Shown here piece by piece: positions 17,601 to 25,614 of a stretch of 64,000 nt of DNA (the first letter of the stretch is position 1; each line of letters starts with the position of its first letter). The notes below the pieces were generated by a model that was not told the origin of the DNA, ran no database searches, and saw only the letters and a list, made by a program, of their open reading frames with translations. The DNA comes from Flavisphingomonas formosensis (GTDB lineage: Bacteria; Pseudomonadota; Alphaproteobacteria; Sphingomonadales; Sphingomonadaceae). Position numbers and translations under genes: made by a program. Location of the stretch: NCBI RefSeq assembly GCF_009755815.1, contig NZ_WRPK01000011.1:124001-188000 (forward strand), read 5' to 3'.

Positions 17601-18091
17601 GCAGCTTCCTCAAGCATCTGGCGCCGCTCGGTCGGCTTGGCGGCGATCACCGCGGCGATCTTGCCTTGGCTCACCAGGGCCGGCGAATGCGCGCCGGTCG
17701 CCGCGTCCGCGAAGAGCAGTGCGATATCCTTGGCGCGCACGTCGCGCCCGTTCATGCGATAGGCCGAGCCAGCGCCCCGCTCGATGCGGCGGATCACTTC
17801 CAGCTCGCGATCCTGGCCGTCTTCGGCGGGTGCGCGCTCGGCAACCAGCGTCACCTCCGCGAAATCGCGACCCGGGCGGGAGTCGGTGCCCGCGAAGATG
17901 ACGTCTTCCATCCCCGCGCCGCGCATCGAGCGCGCGCTGGATTCGCCCATCACCCAGCGGATCGCTTCGAGAAGATTGGATTTTCCGCAGCCATTGGGGC
18001 CGACGATACCCGTCAGCCCCGGCTCGATGTGCAGCTCGGTCGGATCGACGAAGCTCTTGAAGCCGGTGAGCTTGAGCCTCCTGATCCGCAT
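14672..18091 (-). CDS. smc: Chromosome segregation ATPase Smc
   Basis: 1139 residues. N-terminal ABC half with Walker A GPNGCGKSN at 31-39; coiled coil rich in Ala, Glu and Arg; a hinge around 500-620 (KVRAQPGYERALAAALGDD); second coiled coil; C-terminal half with signature LLSGGEQALTACALI and Walker B CVLDEVDAPLDD. It compacts and separates chromosomes with ScpAB. The start is ATG 18091-18089, where the conserved MRIRRLKLTGFKSF begins; the frame continues 33 codons upstream without homology. Genes on the same strand before it encode the two DsbA-like proteins. Confidence 0.96.
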   Translation of the reverse strand: MRIRRLKLTGFKSFVDPTELHIEPGLTGIVGPNGCGKSNLLEAIRWVMGESSARSMRGAGMEDVIFAGTDSRPGRDFAEVTLVAERAPAEDGQDRELEVIRRIERGAGSAYRMNGRDVRAKDIALLFADAATGAHSPALVSQGKIAAVIAAKPTERRQMLEEAAGIAGLHVRRKDAEQKLRATEANLTRLDELLADMEGRVAALRRQARAAERYRALSADIRIAEARVIFARWREAAEAADKAKAEAQAAEEAVIKAAEAQRAAAAWQAEAVSALADKRSAAQASREAATALGHERASLDGERTALVRRIADLARQRETLERDREREGSLANDAAEALARLSEEDGLLVKRIAEAEGRRGALEARTGEAETAARDAEVALAQALAAQAAEQADARVAQAALSAARQRLDRAQRESARLANEKAGLGDEAPLLSARDEAAAARTTAAGQIQASTAAIAAAEAQRDAASAARDAAESNGSAARAALTALEAEARALARAVDSGSGKGAIAKVRAQPGYERALAAALGDDLEAPIGMDGPRGWAGAAAQPGDPALPEGLVPLAMQVQAPQELGRRLAQIGVADTDEGQPLAVGQRLVTRDGRLRRWDGYVATGQGAAAAERLIRLNRLAEIEQALPEAQQAVAGAKMAMDAAQRDMAAAREAIEAARRALANAEAAQRTATRDEDAATNAIERLAGRRTELEGRIGRAEAERGEAETEETQAAAAVAALPDLSQTARSVEMLQQGAALARAAVAQVRAESGALEAAISADRQRMAAARSEAASWRSRAGAAAKRIEEMTARAEAVQQEAEAIADGPAKLDSRLAEVATRLADAEEAARSAQAEEREAEETARRTERAAAEAGELLSVAREHRAGAHARQESQEARRVEMGRISGERFECPAPVLPEKIGFASAEVRDAAAESARHDRLSVDRERLGPVNLVAESELAEIEANRASSIAERDELSQAVNRLRGSIGSLNREGRARLLAAFEAVDGHFRRLFTTLFEGGQAHLALIDSDDPLEAGLEIMAQPPGKKLAALTLLSGGEQALTACALIFALFLTNPAPICVLDEVDAPLDDANIERFCDLLERMTQETDTRYLIVTHNAVTMSRMHRLFGVTMIERGVSRLVSVDLGGAERLLAAE

Positions 18092-18116
18092 CGATCCGCC
18101 CCCTTCCGCTCCGCCG

Positions 18117-18875
18117 TCAGCCGCCGACGGCGGCGCGCAGCTTCGGTTCGAGCTGGCTCCACTCCGCCGTATCCGGCAGCACGCTGCCATTCAGGACGAA
18201 AGTGGGCGTGCCCTGCAGGTTGAACTGGTCGGTCGCCACCTGGCGCATCTTCACCAGCTTGTCCTGCATCGCCTTGTCCGCCAGGCAGGCCGAGGCCTTT
18301 TCCGGGCTGATGCCGCGCTGCTGGACATATTGGTCGAGCTTGCTCGCTTTGGCGAGTGCATCGAGCTGCGCGGTCGGCGGAAGCGCGTTGATGCGCTTAT
18401 AGTCGGCGTCCGTCAGGCCCTCGAGATTCTGGTACCAGCTCTGCTGATCGGCGAAGATCTGCTCGGTCAGCTTGAAATAGGGGCCGGCACCGCCGCAGCG
18501 GCTGAGGATGGCGGCCGCATAGTCGACCGGATCGCGCACGAAATTACGGAATTCATAGCTGATCTTGCCGGTCTTGACGTACTTCTCCTTGATCACCGGC
18601 GCGCCTTCCTTGGAGAAGACGGCGCAGTGCGGGCAGGTCAGCGAGCCATATTCGATCAGCTTCACCGTCGCATTGGGATTGCCCATCAGAAAGCCGCCGT
18701 CCGGCGTCTCGGTAACCGTCTCGGTCCAGTCCTGGCCGGCCGGCGGCGCCACGGCGGCGACGGGGCCGGAAGGCGTCGAGGACGCGGCCGAGCCGGACGC
18801 ATCCTTCTTGTCGCAGCCGGCGAGGCTCCCCAGCGCGATCGCTGCAAGGGCCAGGGGGAAAGTGTGACGCATCAT
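18117..18875 (-). CDS. DsbA-family thiol oxidoreductase, lipoprotein
   Basis: 252 residues. The signal peptide ends in a lipobox (SLAGC, Cys20), so it is probably anchored to a membrane. The thioredoxin fold carries the redox motif CPHC (about residue 81) and the cis-proline loop QGTPTFVLNG (about 225), with the DsbA helical insertion between. It would introduce or shuffle disulfides in exported proteins, with DsbB as partner. It is 25 bp before smc and follows a second copy of the same family. Confidence 0.93.
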   Translation of the reverse strand: MMRHTFPLALAAIALGSLAGCDKKDASGSAASSTPSGPVAAVAPPAGQDWTETVTETPDGGFLMGNPNATVKLIEYGSLTCPHCAVFSKEGAPVIKEKYVKTGKISYEFRNFVRDPVDYAAAILSRCGGAGPYFKLTEQIFADQQSWYQNLEGLTDADYKRINALPPTAQLDALAKASKLDQYVQQRGISPEKASACLADKAMQDKLVKMRQVATDQFNLQGTPTFVLNGSVLPDTAEWSQLEPKLRAAVGG

Positions 18876-18885
18876 CGATCTGCCT

Positions 18886-19599
18886 TCACTTGAGGTTCAG
18901 CGCCTTTCTCAGCGCCGGTTCGAGCGCACCCCAGCCCGCCACATCGCGAACCAGGGCGCCGTTGATGAGGAAGCCGGGTGTCCCCTGCACGTCCAGCGCT
19001 TCCGCCTGCGTCTTCATACCCGCCAATTGCTGCTGTGCGCCCTTGTCGACCAAGCAGGCCTGCTGCCGTCTGGCATCGACGCCCTGCTTCAGCATGATCG
19101 CATCCAGCCCGGCACTCTTGGCCAGTTCCGGCAGCATCTGCTCGGGCGGCAGCGACTCCAGTCGGACGTAGAAGCTGCTCTCCGCGCTCGCCGCCTTTTC
19201 CAGCCAGTCGGCCTGATGGGCGAACAAAGTGTCGAGCGCCGGGAAGAAGATAGGGGGGCCGCCACACCGTGCGAGCAGGAAGGCCACCAGGTCCATCCGA
19301 TCGCGCGTCAGAGGCCGCACCTCGTAGCTGACCAGCCCCTTGGCAATATAGTTCGCGCGCAGCGCCGGGGCGCCTTCGGCCGAGAAGGCGGCGCAATGCG
19401 GGCAGGTGAGCGAAGCGAATTCGACGAGGCGCACGGGCGCCTTGGGATTGCCCATCACGAAGCCGCCTGCGGGGGAGATGGAGAAGCTCGACGTCCAGTT
19501 CGCCGAGGCGTGGGCCGCGTGGGCCGGCCGGACGGCCCGGGGCGCCGAAGCGGGAATCAGGAGCAGGGCGGCGGCGAAAGCGGCGCGAAGGGCGGTCAT
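18886..19599 (-). CDS. DsbA-family thiol oxidoreductase (second copy)
   Basis: 237 residues with a signal peptide (about 1-28, cleavage near HAAHA). It has CPHC (about residue 67) and cis-proline loop QGTPGFLING (about 208). It shares GGFVMGNP, EFASLTCPHCAAFS and the RCGG block with its neighbour, so the two are tandem duplicates that diverged, one soluble and one lipid-anchored. ATG 19599 is used because the signal peptide starts there. It lies 10 bp upstream of the next gene. Confidence 0.92.
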   Translation of the reverse strand: MTALRAAFAAALLLIPASAPRAVRPAHAAHASANWTSSFSISPAGGFVMGNPKAPVRLVEFASLTCPHCAAFSAEGAPALRANYIAKGLVSYEVRPLTRDRMDLVAFLLARCGGPPIFFPALDTLFAHQADWLEKAASAESSFYVRLESLPPEQMLPELAKSAGLDAIMLKQGVDARRQQACLVDKGAQQQLAGMKTQAEALDVQGTPGFLINGALVRDVAGWGALEPALRKALNLK

Positions 19600-19609
19600 G
19601 AGGGGGCCC

Positions 19610-20152
19610 TTATCCAATCTTTCGAAGGGGAATTCCACCCACAAGCGGCGGGCCTTCGGAGGCAGCCACGCCGCGGGCGAGCGATTCGAGCACGGCACGC
19701 AGCTCAGGATCGCCGATCGACCGCAAGCTGTCACCCAGCTCGACGGGAATCGGCGCTGGTGCGGGGCGTTCGGGCCGTTTCGGCGACGGCTTGGCCGCGC
19801 CCTGCCGGATCGCGAGGCGGGCGACCGCGGCGTAGCCGAAAAAGCGGTTCACCCGCTCGATGATCGCCGGCGCCACATGTTGCAGCATCGGCGCATGCGC
19901 GCTCTCCACCACCAGGGTCAGCACGCCCTCGGCGCGGCGGCCTTGCGGGAAGCGGATCGATTCGGGCGTGGAGACGCCGGCATAGCGCTCGCCGACGATC
20001 TCGGCCCAGCGCGTCACCACGGCGGACTGCACGAAGCCGAAGCGGCGGAAGGCGGCGCGGCCGATGTCAGGCAGCATGTCTGCCACCGCGCGGGGCCGAT
20101 TGCTGCGCGCGGCCGATTCCTTCTTGTCTCTGCCCGTGGTCCGTTCCGTCAT
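19610..20152 (-). CDS. DUF721 (DciA-like) protein
   Basis: About 180 residues. The DUF721 core covers roughly 20-110: FVQSAVVTRWAEIVGERYA, then GVLTLVVESAHAPMLQHVAPAIIERVNRFFG, followed by a proline-rich tail. DUF721 includes DciA, the ancestral loader or operator of the replicative helicase DnaB in bacteria without DnaC; the role here is by family only. ATG 20152 or ATG 20164 may be the start. It is divergent from mutY with only about 14-26 bp between, so the two promoters must overlap the coding ends. Confidence 0.85.
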   Translation of the reverse strand: MTERTTGRDKKESAARSNRPRAVADMLPDIGRAAFRRFGFVQSAVVTRWAEIVGERYAGVSTPESIRFPQGRRAEGVLTLVVESAHAPMLQHVAPAIIERVNRFFGYAAVARLAIRQGAAKPSPKRPERPAPAPIPVELGDSLRSIGDPELRAVLESLARGVAASEGPPLVGGIPLRKIG

Positions 20153-20178
20153 GCGTGCGCTCATGCCATAGCGTAGCC

Positions 20179-21231
20179 ATGTCCGTCGATGACTCAACGG
20201 CGCTTCTCGCCTGGTATGATCGCCACGCCCGCACCCTGCCCTGGCGCGCAGCGCCCGGTGCATCGCCGCCCGAACCTTATCGGGTGTGGCTCTCCGAGGT
20301 GATGCTGCAGCAGACGACGGTGGCCGCGGTTAAGCCCTATTTCGCCCTGTTCACAAGCCGTTGGCCGACGGTGGAGACGCTGGCCGAGGCCGATGAGGGC
20401 GAGGTGATGGCAGCCTGGGCGGGGCTCGGCTACTATGCGCGGGCACGCAATCTGATCGCCTGCGCCCGCGCCGTCGCGCGCGATCATGGCGGGCGCTTTC
20501 CCGACAGCGAGGAGGGGTTGCTCGGCCTGCCTGGCGTCGGCCGCTACACCGCGGCGGCCGTGGCCGCGATCGCTTTCGGCCGGCGCGCGGTGGTGGTCGA
20601 TGCCAATGTAGAGCGGGTGGTGGCGCGCCGCTTCGCGGTCGCTGAATCGCTGCCCGGCTGCCGGCCGCAGCTGCGTGAACTGACCGACTCGATCACGCCG
20701 AATCAGAGAGCCGGCGATTTCGCCCAGGCGATGATGGATCTCGGCGCCACTATCTGCACGCCGCGCGGGCCTGCTTGTGGCGTCTGCCCGCTGCTCGATC
20801 GCTGCGCAGCGGCGAAGGCCGGCATGGCGGAGGCCTATCCGGTGAAGGCTGCGAAGAAAGCCAGGCCGACGCGGATCGGCACCGCTTTCTGGGTGGAGCG
20901 CGACGGCCATGTACTGCTTTGTCGTCGCCCGGATAAGGGAATGCTTGGCGGCATGCGCGCATTGCCGAGCGGCCCATGGACCGCGCAGGATCCGGGGCTC
21001 GCGGAGGCGCCGATTCGCGCCAATTGGCGGCCGCTTGGTCGGGTCGGCCATATCTTCACCCATTTCGCGCTCGATCTCGCCGTCGTCGCGGCCGACGCGC
21101 CGGATCGGGCGGCGGACGGCGAATGGTGGCCGATCGCGCGGCTCGACGAAGCCGGTCTGCCGACTTTGTTTGCCAAGGCGGCGGCACTCGCGCAGAAGGC
21201 GGCCCAAACAGGGGAGTTGATGCGGTTATGA
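20179..21231 (+). CDS. mutY: A/G-specific adenine glycosylase MutY
   Basis: Removes adenine opposite 8-oxoguanine. 350 residues: helix-hairpin-helix glycosylase domain with VMLQQTTV and LPGVGRYTAAAV (the catalytic Asp is in VVDANVERV), the iron-sulfur loop C-x6-C-x2-C-x5-C (CTPRGPACGVCPLLDRC, about residue 193), and a C-terminal NUDIX-like domain that reads oxoguanine. ATG 20179 is the start matching the family. The stop overlaps the nudC start (ATGA), pairing two oxidised or capped nucleotide housekeepers. Confidence 0.95.
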   Translation: MSVDDSTALLAWYDRHARTLPWRAAPGASPPEPYRVWLSEVMLQQTTVAAVKPYFALFTSRWPTVETLAEADEGEVMAAWAGLGYYARARNLIACARAVARDHGGRFPDSEEGLLGLPGVGRYTAAAVAAIAFGRRAVVVDANVERVVARRFAVAESLPGCRPQLRELTDSITPNQRAGDFAQAMMDLGATICTPRGPACGVCPLLDRCAAAKAGMAEAYPVKAAKKARPTRIGTAFWVERDGHVLLCRRPDKGMLGGMRALPSGPWTAQDPGLAEAPIRANWRPLGRVGHIFTHFALDLAVVAADAPDRAADGEWWPIARLDEAGLPTLFAKAAALAQKAAQTGELMRL

Positions 21232-22115
21232 TCCTGGCACCCGGCTTTACCGGCTATCCACTCGATCGCGGCGACGAGATGCGCGACGACATGCGCAATC
21301 TCGATGCGCTGGCCGGCGATCCGCGCGCCAAGCTGCTGCAACTCAACGGACTGGAGCCGGTGCCCGGGCCAGATGGCGGCTTGAGCTGGGCGCCGCTGGA
21401 CGAAAGCCCGGACATCGCTTCGCTGGCGCTGCTTGGTTTCGACGCGGGACGCGTGCCGCATTTCGCGCGACTCGGCGATCCGGTGCCCGGTCAGCCTGCC
21501 TATGCGGTCTGGGCTTTGCTCGGTGGGCTGAGCGCGCCGGAAGCGGCGATCTATGCGGGCGCGCGCAGCCTCGTCGATTGGCACATGCGTCATCGCTTCT
21601 GCGCCAATTGCGGCCATGTGACGCAGCCGATGCGGGCGGGATGGGCGCGGCTGTGCGATGCGAGCGCGGGTGGCTGCGGCGCCGAACATTTCCCGCGCAC
21701 CGATCCGGTGGTGATCATGCTCGCGGAACATGACGGACGGGTGCTGCTGGGGCGGCAGCCGCGTTTTCCTGCCGGCCGCTATTCGGCGCTGGCGGGCTTC
21801 ATCGAGGTCGGCGAATCGATCGAGGATGCGGTGATTCGCGAAACCTATGAGGAGGCGGGGCTGCGCGTGCGGCGGGTGCGCTATGTGGCGAGCCAGCCCT
21901 GGCCTTTCCCTTCCTCGCTGATGATCGCCTGCATCGCCGAGGCGGAGGACGATGCGATCCGGCTCGACGAGAAGGAACTGGAACACGCCAAATGGGTCGA
22001 TCGCGCGGGTGTCCTAGCCTCTCTTGCGGGCGATCCGGATGCACCCTTCATTGCGCCACCGCCGATCGCCATCGCCCACACGCTGCTGAGCTGGTGGGCA
22101 GCGCAGGACAGCTGA
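21228..22115 (+). CDS. nudC: NADH pyrophosphatase / NAD-decapping hydrolase NudC
   Basis: 295 residues. A zinc ribbon (CANCGH, then CDASAGGC, about residues 125-148), a NUDIX box starting GFIEVGESIEDAV and ending RETYEEAG (about 190-210), and the NudC-specific SQPWPFPSSLM motif after it. It hydrolyses NAD(H) and removes NAD caps from RNA. It is translationally coupled to mutY through ATGA. Confidence 0.95.
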   Translation: MILAPGFTGYPLDRGDEMRDDMRNLDALAGDPRAKLLQLNGLEPVPGPDGGLSWAPLDESPDIASLALLGFDAGRVPHFARLGDPVPGQPAYAVWALLGGLSAPEAAIYAGARSLVDWHMRHRFCANCGHVTQPMRAGWARLCDASAGGCGAEHFPRTDPVVIMLAEHDGRVLLGRQPRFPAGRYSALAGFIEVGESIEDAVIRETYEEAGLRVRRVRYVASQPWPFPSSLMIACIAEAEDDAIRLDEKELEHAKWVDRAGVLASLAGDPDAPFIAPPPIAIAHTLLSWWAAQDS

Positions 22116-22126
22116 GGGCCGTCGCG

Positions 22127-23014
22127 CTAGACCCGCGGTCGGGCTTGCGGATAGGTACCGAGCACGCGTACCCACTTGGTATGGAAGCGCAGCTCTTCGA
22201 GCGCGCGTGCCAGCGGCGCGTCGCCCGGATGGCCTTCGACGTCGCAGTAGAATTCGGTCGCCGCGAAGCTTGCCCCGCGCTGGTAGCTCTCCAGCTTCGT
22301 CATGTTGATGCCGTTGGTGGCGAAGCCGCCCATCGCCTTGTACAGCGCGGCAGGCACGTTGTTCACCTCGAAGATCATCGTGGTCATGAACCGTCCCTCG
22401 CCGGTCAGCGGCGGTGCGACACGGGCGAGCACGACGAAGCGCGTCGTATTGTCGTCCGAATCCTCGAGATTCTCGGCCAGGGTATCGAGGCCATAGAGTT
22501 TTGCGGCCATCGGCGGTGCGATCGCGGCGATCGCCGGATCGCCGATCTCTGCCACGCGGGCCGCGGCGCCGGCCGTGTCGGGATAGCTTGCAGGCTCGAT
22601 TCCGCGCGAACGCAGCCAGTTGCGACATTGGCCCAAGGCCTGCGGATGGCTCATCGCCTCGCGAATGGTGCCGCCGGGCAGGCCCATCAGATTGTAGCGG
22701 ATTCGCATGAAATGCTCGCCGGTGATGGCGAGGCCCGATTCGGGCAGCAGGAAATGCATGTCCGCGACGCGGCCGTGCAGCGAATTTTCGATCGGGATCA
22801 GCGCGCAGTCGGCCCGCCCCTCCTTCACCGCATCCAGCGCGTCCTCGAAGCTGAAGCAGGGCAGGGGCAGCGCGTCCGGAAACGCCTCGCACACGGAAAT
22901 ATGCGAATTGCAGCCGGGGGCGCCTTGGAAAGCGACCGCTCGATGCGGCTCGCGGGCCGCGGCGGCGCTCATCTCGGCAACCAGCGCCTGCGCGGGGACG
23001 GGATAGTTTTCCAT
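22127..23014 (-). CDS. pheA: Prephenate dehydratase
   Basis: Converts prephenate to phenylpyruvate for phenylalanine synthesis. 295 residues, monofunctional (no chorismate mutase domain). The catalytic domain has AVAFQGAPGCNSH, ALIPIENSLHGRV and the TRF motif in DNTTRFVVLAR; the C-terminal ACT domain contains GINMTKLESY, giving phenylalanine feedback. The start is ATG 23014, where MENYPVPAQ begins. It is divergent from the cytochrome c gene. Confidence 0.95.
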   Translation of the reverse strand: MENYPVPAQALVAEMSAAAAREPHRAVAFQGAPGCNSHISVCEAFPDALPLPCFSFEDALDAVKEGRADCALIPIENSLHGRVADMHFLLPESGLAITGEHFMRIRYNLMGLPGGTIREAMSHPQALGQCRNWLRSRGIEPASYPDTAGAAARVAEIGDPAIAAIAPPMAAKLYGLDTLAENLEDSDDNTTRFVVLARVAPPLTGEGRFMTTMIFEVNNVPAALYKAMGGFATNGINMTKLESYQRGASFAATEFYCDVEGHPGDAPLARALEELRFHTKWVRVLGTYPQARPRV

Positions 23015-23175
23015 ATTCGCGGCGGCGATTACGCGCGCCGTCGCATCTGGGCAAGCCACTGGACGCAGCAACTTCGCATGCGCGACAAGCGCCGCTTGCG
23101 GAGCCGCGCGCGCGATTCTATGGGAGGCGCGTTTCCTGCGCGGGGAAAGCGCGGCACGGGAGGTTTCGAGGGGCA

Positions 23176-23799
23176 ATGGACGATCGCAGCAACACGATAG
23201 CCGGCTGGGTGCTGGCAGGGGGCATCGTTGCCCTGGGCCTGACGATCGTAACGGGCGAATATTTCCATGCCGAACGTCCCGAGAAGATGGGGTACACCGT
23301 CGAGGGCGTCGAGGAAGAGAGCACCGGTGGCGCCGCGGCACCCGAAAAGCCGATCGAATTCTATCTGGCGTCGGCCGATCCGGCCAAGGGGGCAGACGTC
23401 TTCAAGAAGTGCGCCGCTTGCCACAACGCCGACAAGGGCGGTGCGAACGGCCTCGGTCCGAATCTTTGGAATGTCGTGGGTGAGGGCATCGGCCAGGGTG
23501 CCGGCGGCTTCGCCTTCTCCGACGCGCTGAAGAGCAAGGGCGGCAATTGGGATTTCAAGCTGCTCAACGAGTGGCTGACCAGCCCGAAGACCTTCGCACC
23601 CGGCACCAAGATGACCTTCGCAGGCCTTTCCAAGCCGGAAGACCGTGCGAATGTGATCGCCTTCCTCAACCAGCATAACGATGCGCCGAAGCCGCTGCCG
23701 ACTGCGCCTGCCGAGGCCGCGGCACCTGCGGCTGGTGGCGAGGCGGGCGGCAACGAAGCAACGCCGGCCGACAACGCCGCGGCTACGGCCGGCAAATAA
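23176..23799 (+). CDS. Membrane-anchored class I cytochrome c
   Basis: 207 residues. An uncleaved N-terminal helix (about 9-28) anchors it to the periplasmic side. The haem motif is CAACH (about 79-83) and the axial methionine is in GTKMTFAGL (about 152). It then has an Ala/Glu-rich tail. It resembles CycM-type electron carriers between the bc1 complex and an oxidase. A strong terminator follows about 80 bp downstream. Confidence 0.92.
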   Translation: MDDRSNTIAGWVLAGGIVALGLTIVTGEYFHAERPEKMGYTVEGVEEESTGGAAAPEKPIEFYLASADPAKGADVFKKCAACHNADKGGANGLGPNLWNVVGEGIGQGAGGFAFSDALKSKGGNWDFKLLNEWLTSPKTFAPGTKMTFAGLSKPEDRANVIAFLNQHNDAPKPLPTAPAEAAAPAAGGEAGGNEATPADNAAATAGK

Positions 23800-23807
23800 G
23801 CGCAGCC

Positions 23808-23826
23808 TCCGGGCACTGAGCCCGGA
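23808..23826 (+). other. Small hairpin after the cytochrome c gene
   Basis: TCCGGGC and GCCCGGA arms around ACTGA form a perfect 7-bp stem. No T-run follows, so it may only protect the transcript 3' end ahead of the real terminator further down. Confidence 0.35.
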
Positions 23827-23876
23827 TGGTTGGCAAGGTCGATCGGCTCGGATGATCGGGCCCACGGATTTTGCAC

Positions 23877-23903
23877 CGCCCCCGCCCACAAGCGGGGGCG
23901 TTT
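23877..23903 (+). terminator. Rho-independent terminator
   Basis: A perfect 9-bp GC stem, CGCCCCCGC and GCGGGGGCG, around the loop CCACAA, followed directly by TTT. It ends the cytochrome c transcript and stands just beyond the end of the convergent LOG-family gene. Confidence 0.7.
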
Positions 23904-23920
23904 GCATGTTCAATGCGGCG

Positions 23921-24811
23921 TTACGCGATCTCGTCGACGCGCGCAGCGCCTTCCTTCTCGCGGTAGAAGTCGCGGACGGCCGACCACGCTTCGTCAGCCG
24001 TCTCGACGAAGCGGATCAGATCGATGTCATTGGGCGAGATGACGCCTTCCTCGGCGAGCGCGTCGAAATTCACCACCCGCGTCCAGAAATCGCGTCCGAA
24101 CAGCAGGATCGGTAGGCGCGCCATCTTGCCGGTCTGCACCAGGGTCAGCAGTTCGAACGTCTCGTCGAACGTGCCGAAGCCACCGGGAAACACCGCCACG
24201 GCGCGCGCGCGAAGCAGGAAGTGCATCTTGCGCAGCGCGAAATAGTGGAACTGGAAGGACAGCGACGGGGTCACATAGGGGTTGGGCAGCTGCTCATAGG
24301 GCAATACGATGTTGAGCCCGATCGATTCCGCGCCGACATCGTCCGCACCGCGATTGGCCGCTTCCATGATCGAAGGGCCGCCACCGGAGCAGACGACGAA
24401 ATGGCGCAGGCCTTTCGCATCCTCGGGCGCCTTGCTGGCGAGCTGAGCGAGCTTGCGCGCTTCGTCATAATAGCGGGATTTGGCCTTGAGCCGTTCCGCG
24501 ATGCGGCGTTGCGTGTCGGTGGTCGCCGCCGCGATCAGCGCATCCGCCTTGGCCGGCTCGGGAATCCGCGCAGAGCCATAGAAAACGAAGGTCGATCCGA
24601 TCTTCGCTTCCTCCAGCAGCAGTTCGGGCTTCATCAGCTCTAGCTGGAAGCGCACCGGGCGCAGATCTTCGCGCAGCAGGAAATCGTCGTCCTGGAAGGC
24701 GAGGCGGTACGCGGAGCTTTCGGTCTGGGGGCTGCTGGTGGTCTTGCGGGCGACGGCGGCGTCCTGGCTTGCGGGCTGGAAGACGCGGCTTGGAATTCTA
24801 CCGTTATTCAT
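23921..24811 (-). CDS. LOG-family nucleotide 5'-monophosphate nucleosidase (TIGR00730)
   Basis: 296 residues, Rossmann-like. The signatures SGGGPSIMEAANRGA (about residue 145) and PGGFGTFDETFE (about 215) are those of the LOG/YgdH group, which split base from ribose-5-phosphate and activate cytokinins in plants; older annotation calls them lysine decarboxylase. An N-terminal extension of about 90 residues precedes the domain, as in the longer bacterial subgroup. ATG 24811 is chosen where homologous sequence is expected to start. Confidence 0.88.
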   Translation of the reverse strand: MNNGRIPSRVFQPASQDAAVARKTTSSPQTESSAYRLAFQDDDFLLREDLRPVRFQLELMKPELLLEEAKIGSTFVFYGSARIPEPAKADALIAAATTDTQRRIAERLKAKSRYYDEARKLAQLASKAPEDAKGLRHFVVCSGGGPSIMEAANRGADDVGAESIGLNIVLPYEQLPNPYVTPSLSFQFHYFALRKMHFLLRARAVAVFPGGFGTFDETFELLTLVQTGKMARLPILLFGRDFWTRVVNFDALAEEGVISPNDIDLIRFVETADEAWSAVRDFYREKEGAARVDEIA

Positions 24812-24844
24812 GAAGCGGGCTTTAGCCTCTTTCTCATTACATTT

Positions 24845-24871
24845 GGCTGTCCGATGTGGCGATCGACAGCC
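24845..24871. other. Imperfect hairpin between LOG-family and extensin-like genes
   Basis: GGCTGTC-c-GAT pairs with ATCGACAGCC around GTGGCG, with one bulged C. Neither strand has a following T-run. Function unknown; it may be an operator or mRNA-stabilising structure. Confidence 0.25.
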
Positions 24872-24884
24872 GATCCTGCAACGG

Positions 24885-25526
24885 TCATCGGCAATAAGGC
24901 GCGCTTGGCGCCATGTCGAAATGGAAATGGTTGCGATGATAGCCGTTGGCGTCGGGCCCGAGCACGACCGCAAAACGCCGGCAGGCGGCACCATGCACCG
25001 CGCGCAGGAAGTTGCGGACATTCTGATCCGGCCCGTTCCAACCGTCGAGCACGGTGATGCGGCGTCCGTTGGCGAGGATGAAGCCGGAAATGTCGACCGC
25101 GTTCGAGCGGCCGTGCTCGGATAGCTTGCCCCCCTCCAAGCCGTTGACCGGCCGGCAGGAATAGGTGCCGAAGCTTTCGATCTTCACCACCGGGGAATCG
25201 AGCCAAGCTTTGGCTGCGGCCTGCACGGCATCGCGTGCCCAGGCCGAGAAGGGCAAGGCGAGCTTGCAGGTCATCGCACCCAGATTGGCAACCGGCATGC
25301 CGATATCGATGAGCTGCACCGTGCCGATCGCCGTGCAGCCATCCTTGAAGCTGCGATCCGGCAGCCGGGTGTAGCGTATGCCGGTCTGGCCGAGATTGGC
25401 GAGACAGAGGCGCAAGGCGCGCTCCTGTTCGGCGCGCGAGGGTGAAGGCGTGGCAGGGCGACGGTTCCCGCCAGCGCAGCCGGCTAGCGCCAGCAGCAGA
25501 GCAAGCACCCCCCAAATCTTCCGCAT
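24885..25526 (-). CDS. Extensin-like D,D-peptidase-fold lipoprotein
   Basis: 213 residues. Signal peptide with lipobox (LAGC, Cys17). The extensin-like C-terminal domain resembles the M15/VanY zinc carboxypeptidase fold: SEHGRSNAVDISGF (His and Asp zinc ligands, about residue 139) and NHFHFDM (about 200, HxH). Probably acts on peptidoglycan peptides; the activity is inferred from the preserved ligands. Cysteines at CRP, TCKL and ACRR suggest disulfides. Confidence 0.85.
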   Translation of the reverse strand: MRKIWGVLALLLALAGCAGGNRRPATPSPSRAEQERALRLCLANLGQTGIRYTRLPDRSFKDGCTAIGTVQLIDIGMPVANLGAMTCKLALPFSAWARDAVQAAAKAWLDSPVVKIESFGTYSCRPVNGLEGGKLSEHGRSNAVDISGFILANGRRITVLDGWNGPDQNVRNFLRAVHGAACRRFAVVLGPDANGYHRNHFHFDMAPSAPYCR

Positions 25527-25614
25527 GGTAAGGGCGAGGCTGGCGTCCGGCGGGGGATGGCGTCAACCGCGATCAGTCGGGACGTGCGCGCACCGAGTCG
25601 GGCCGAGCCGGCGA

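Noticed and set aside
14919-18223. Several long plus-strand frames opposite smc
   Set aside because: They are low-complexity Ala/Arg/Ser sequences without ribosome sites; smc on the other strand has complete motifs.
24845-24871. Hairpin as a terminator of the extensin-like gene
   Set aside because: No T-run on either strand and a bulge in the stem; kept only as an unnamed structure.
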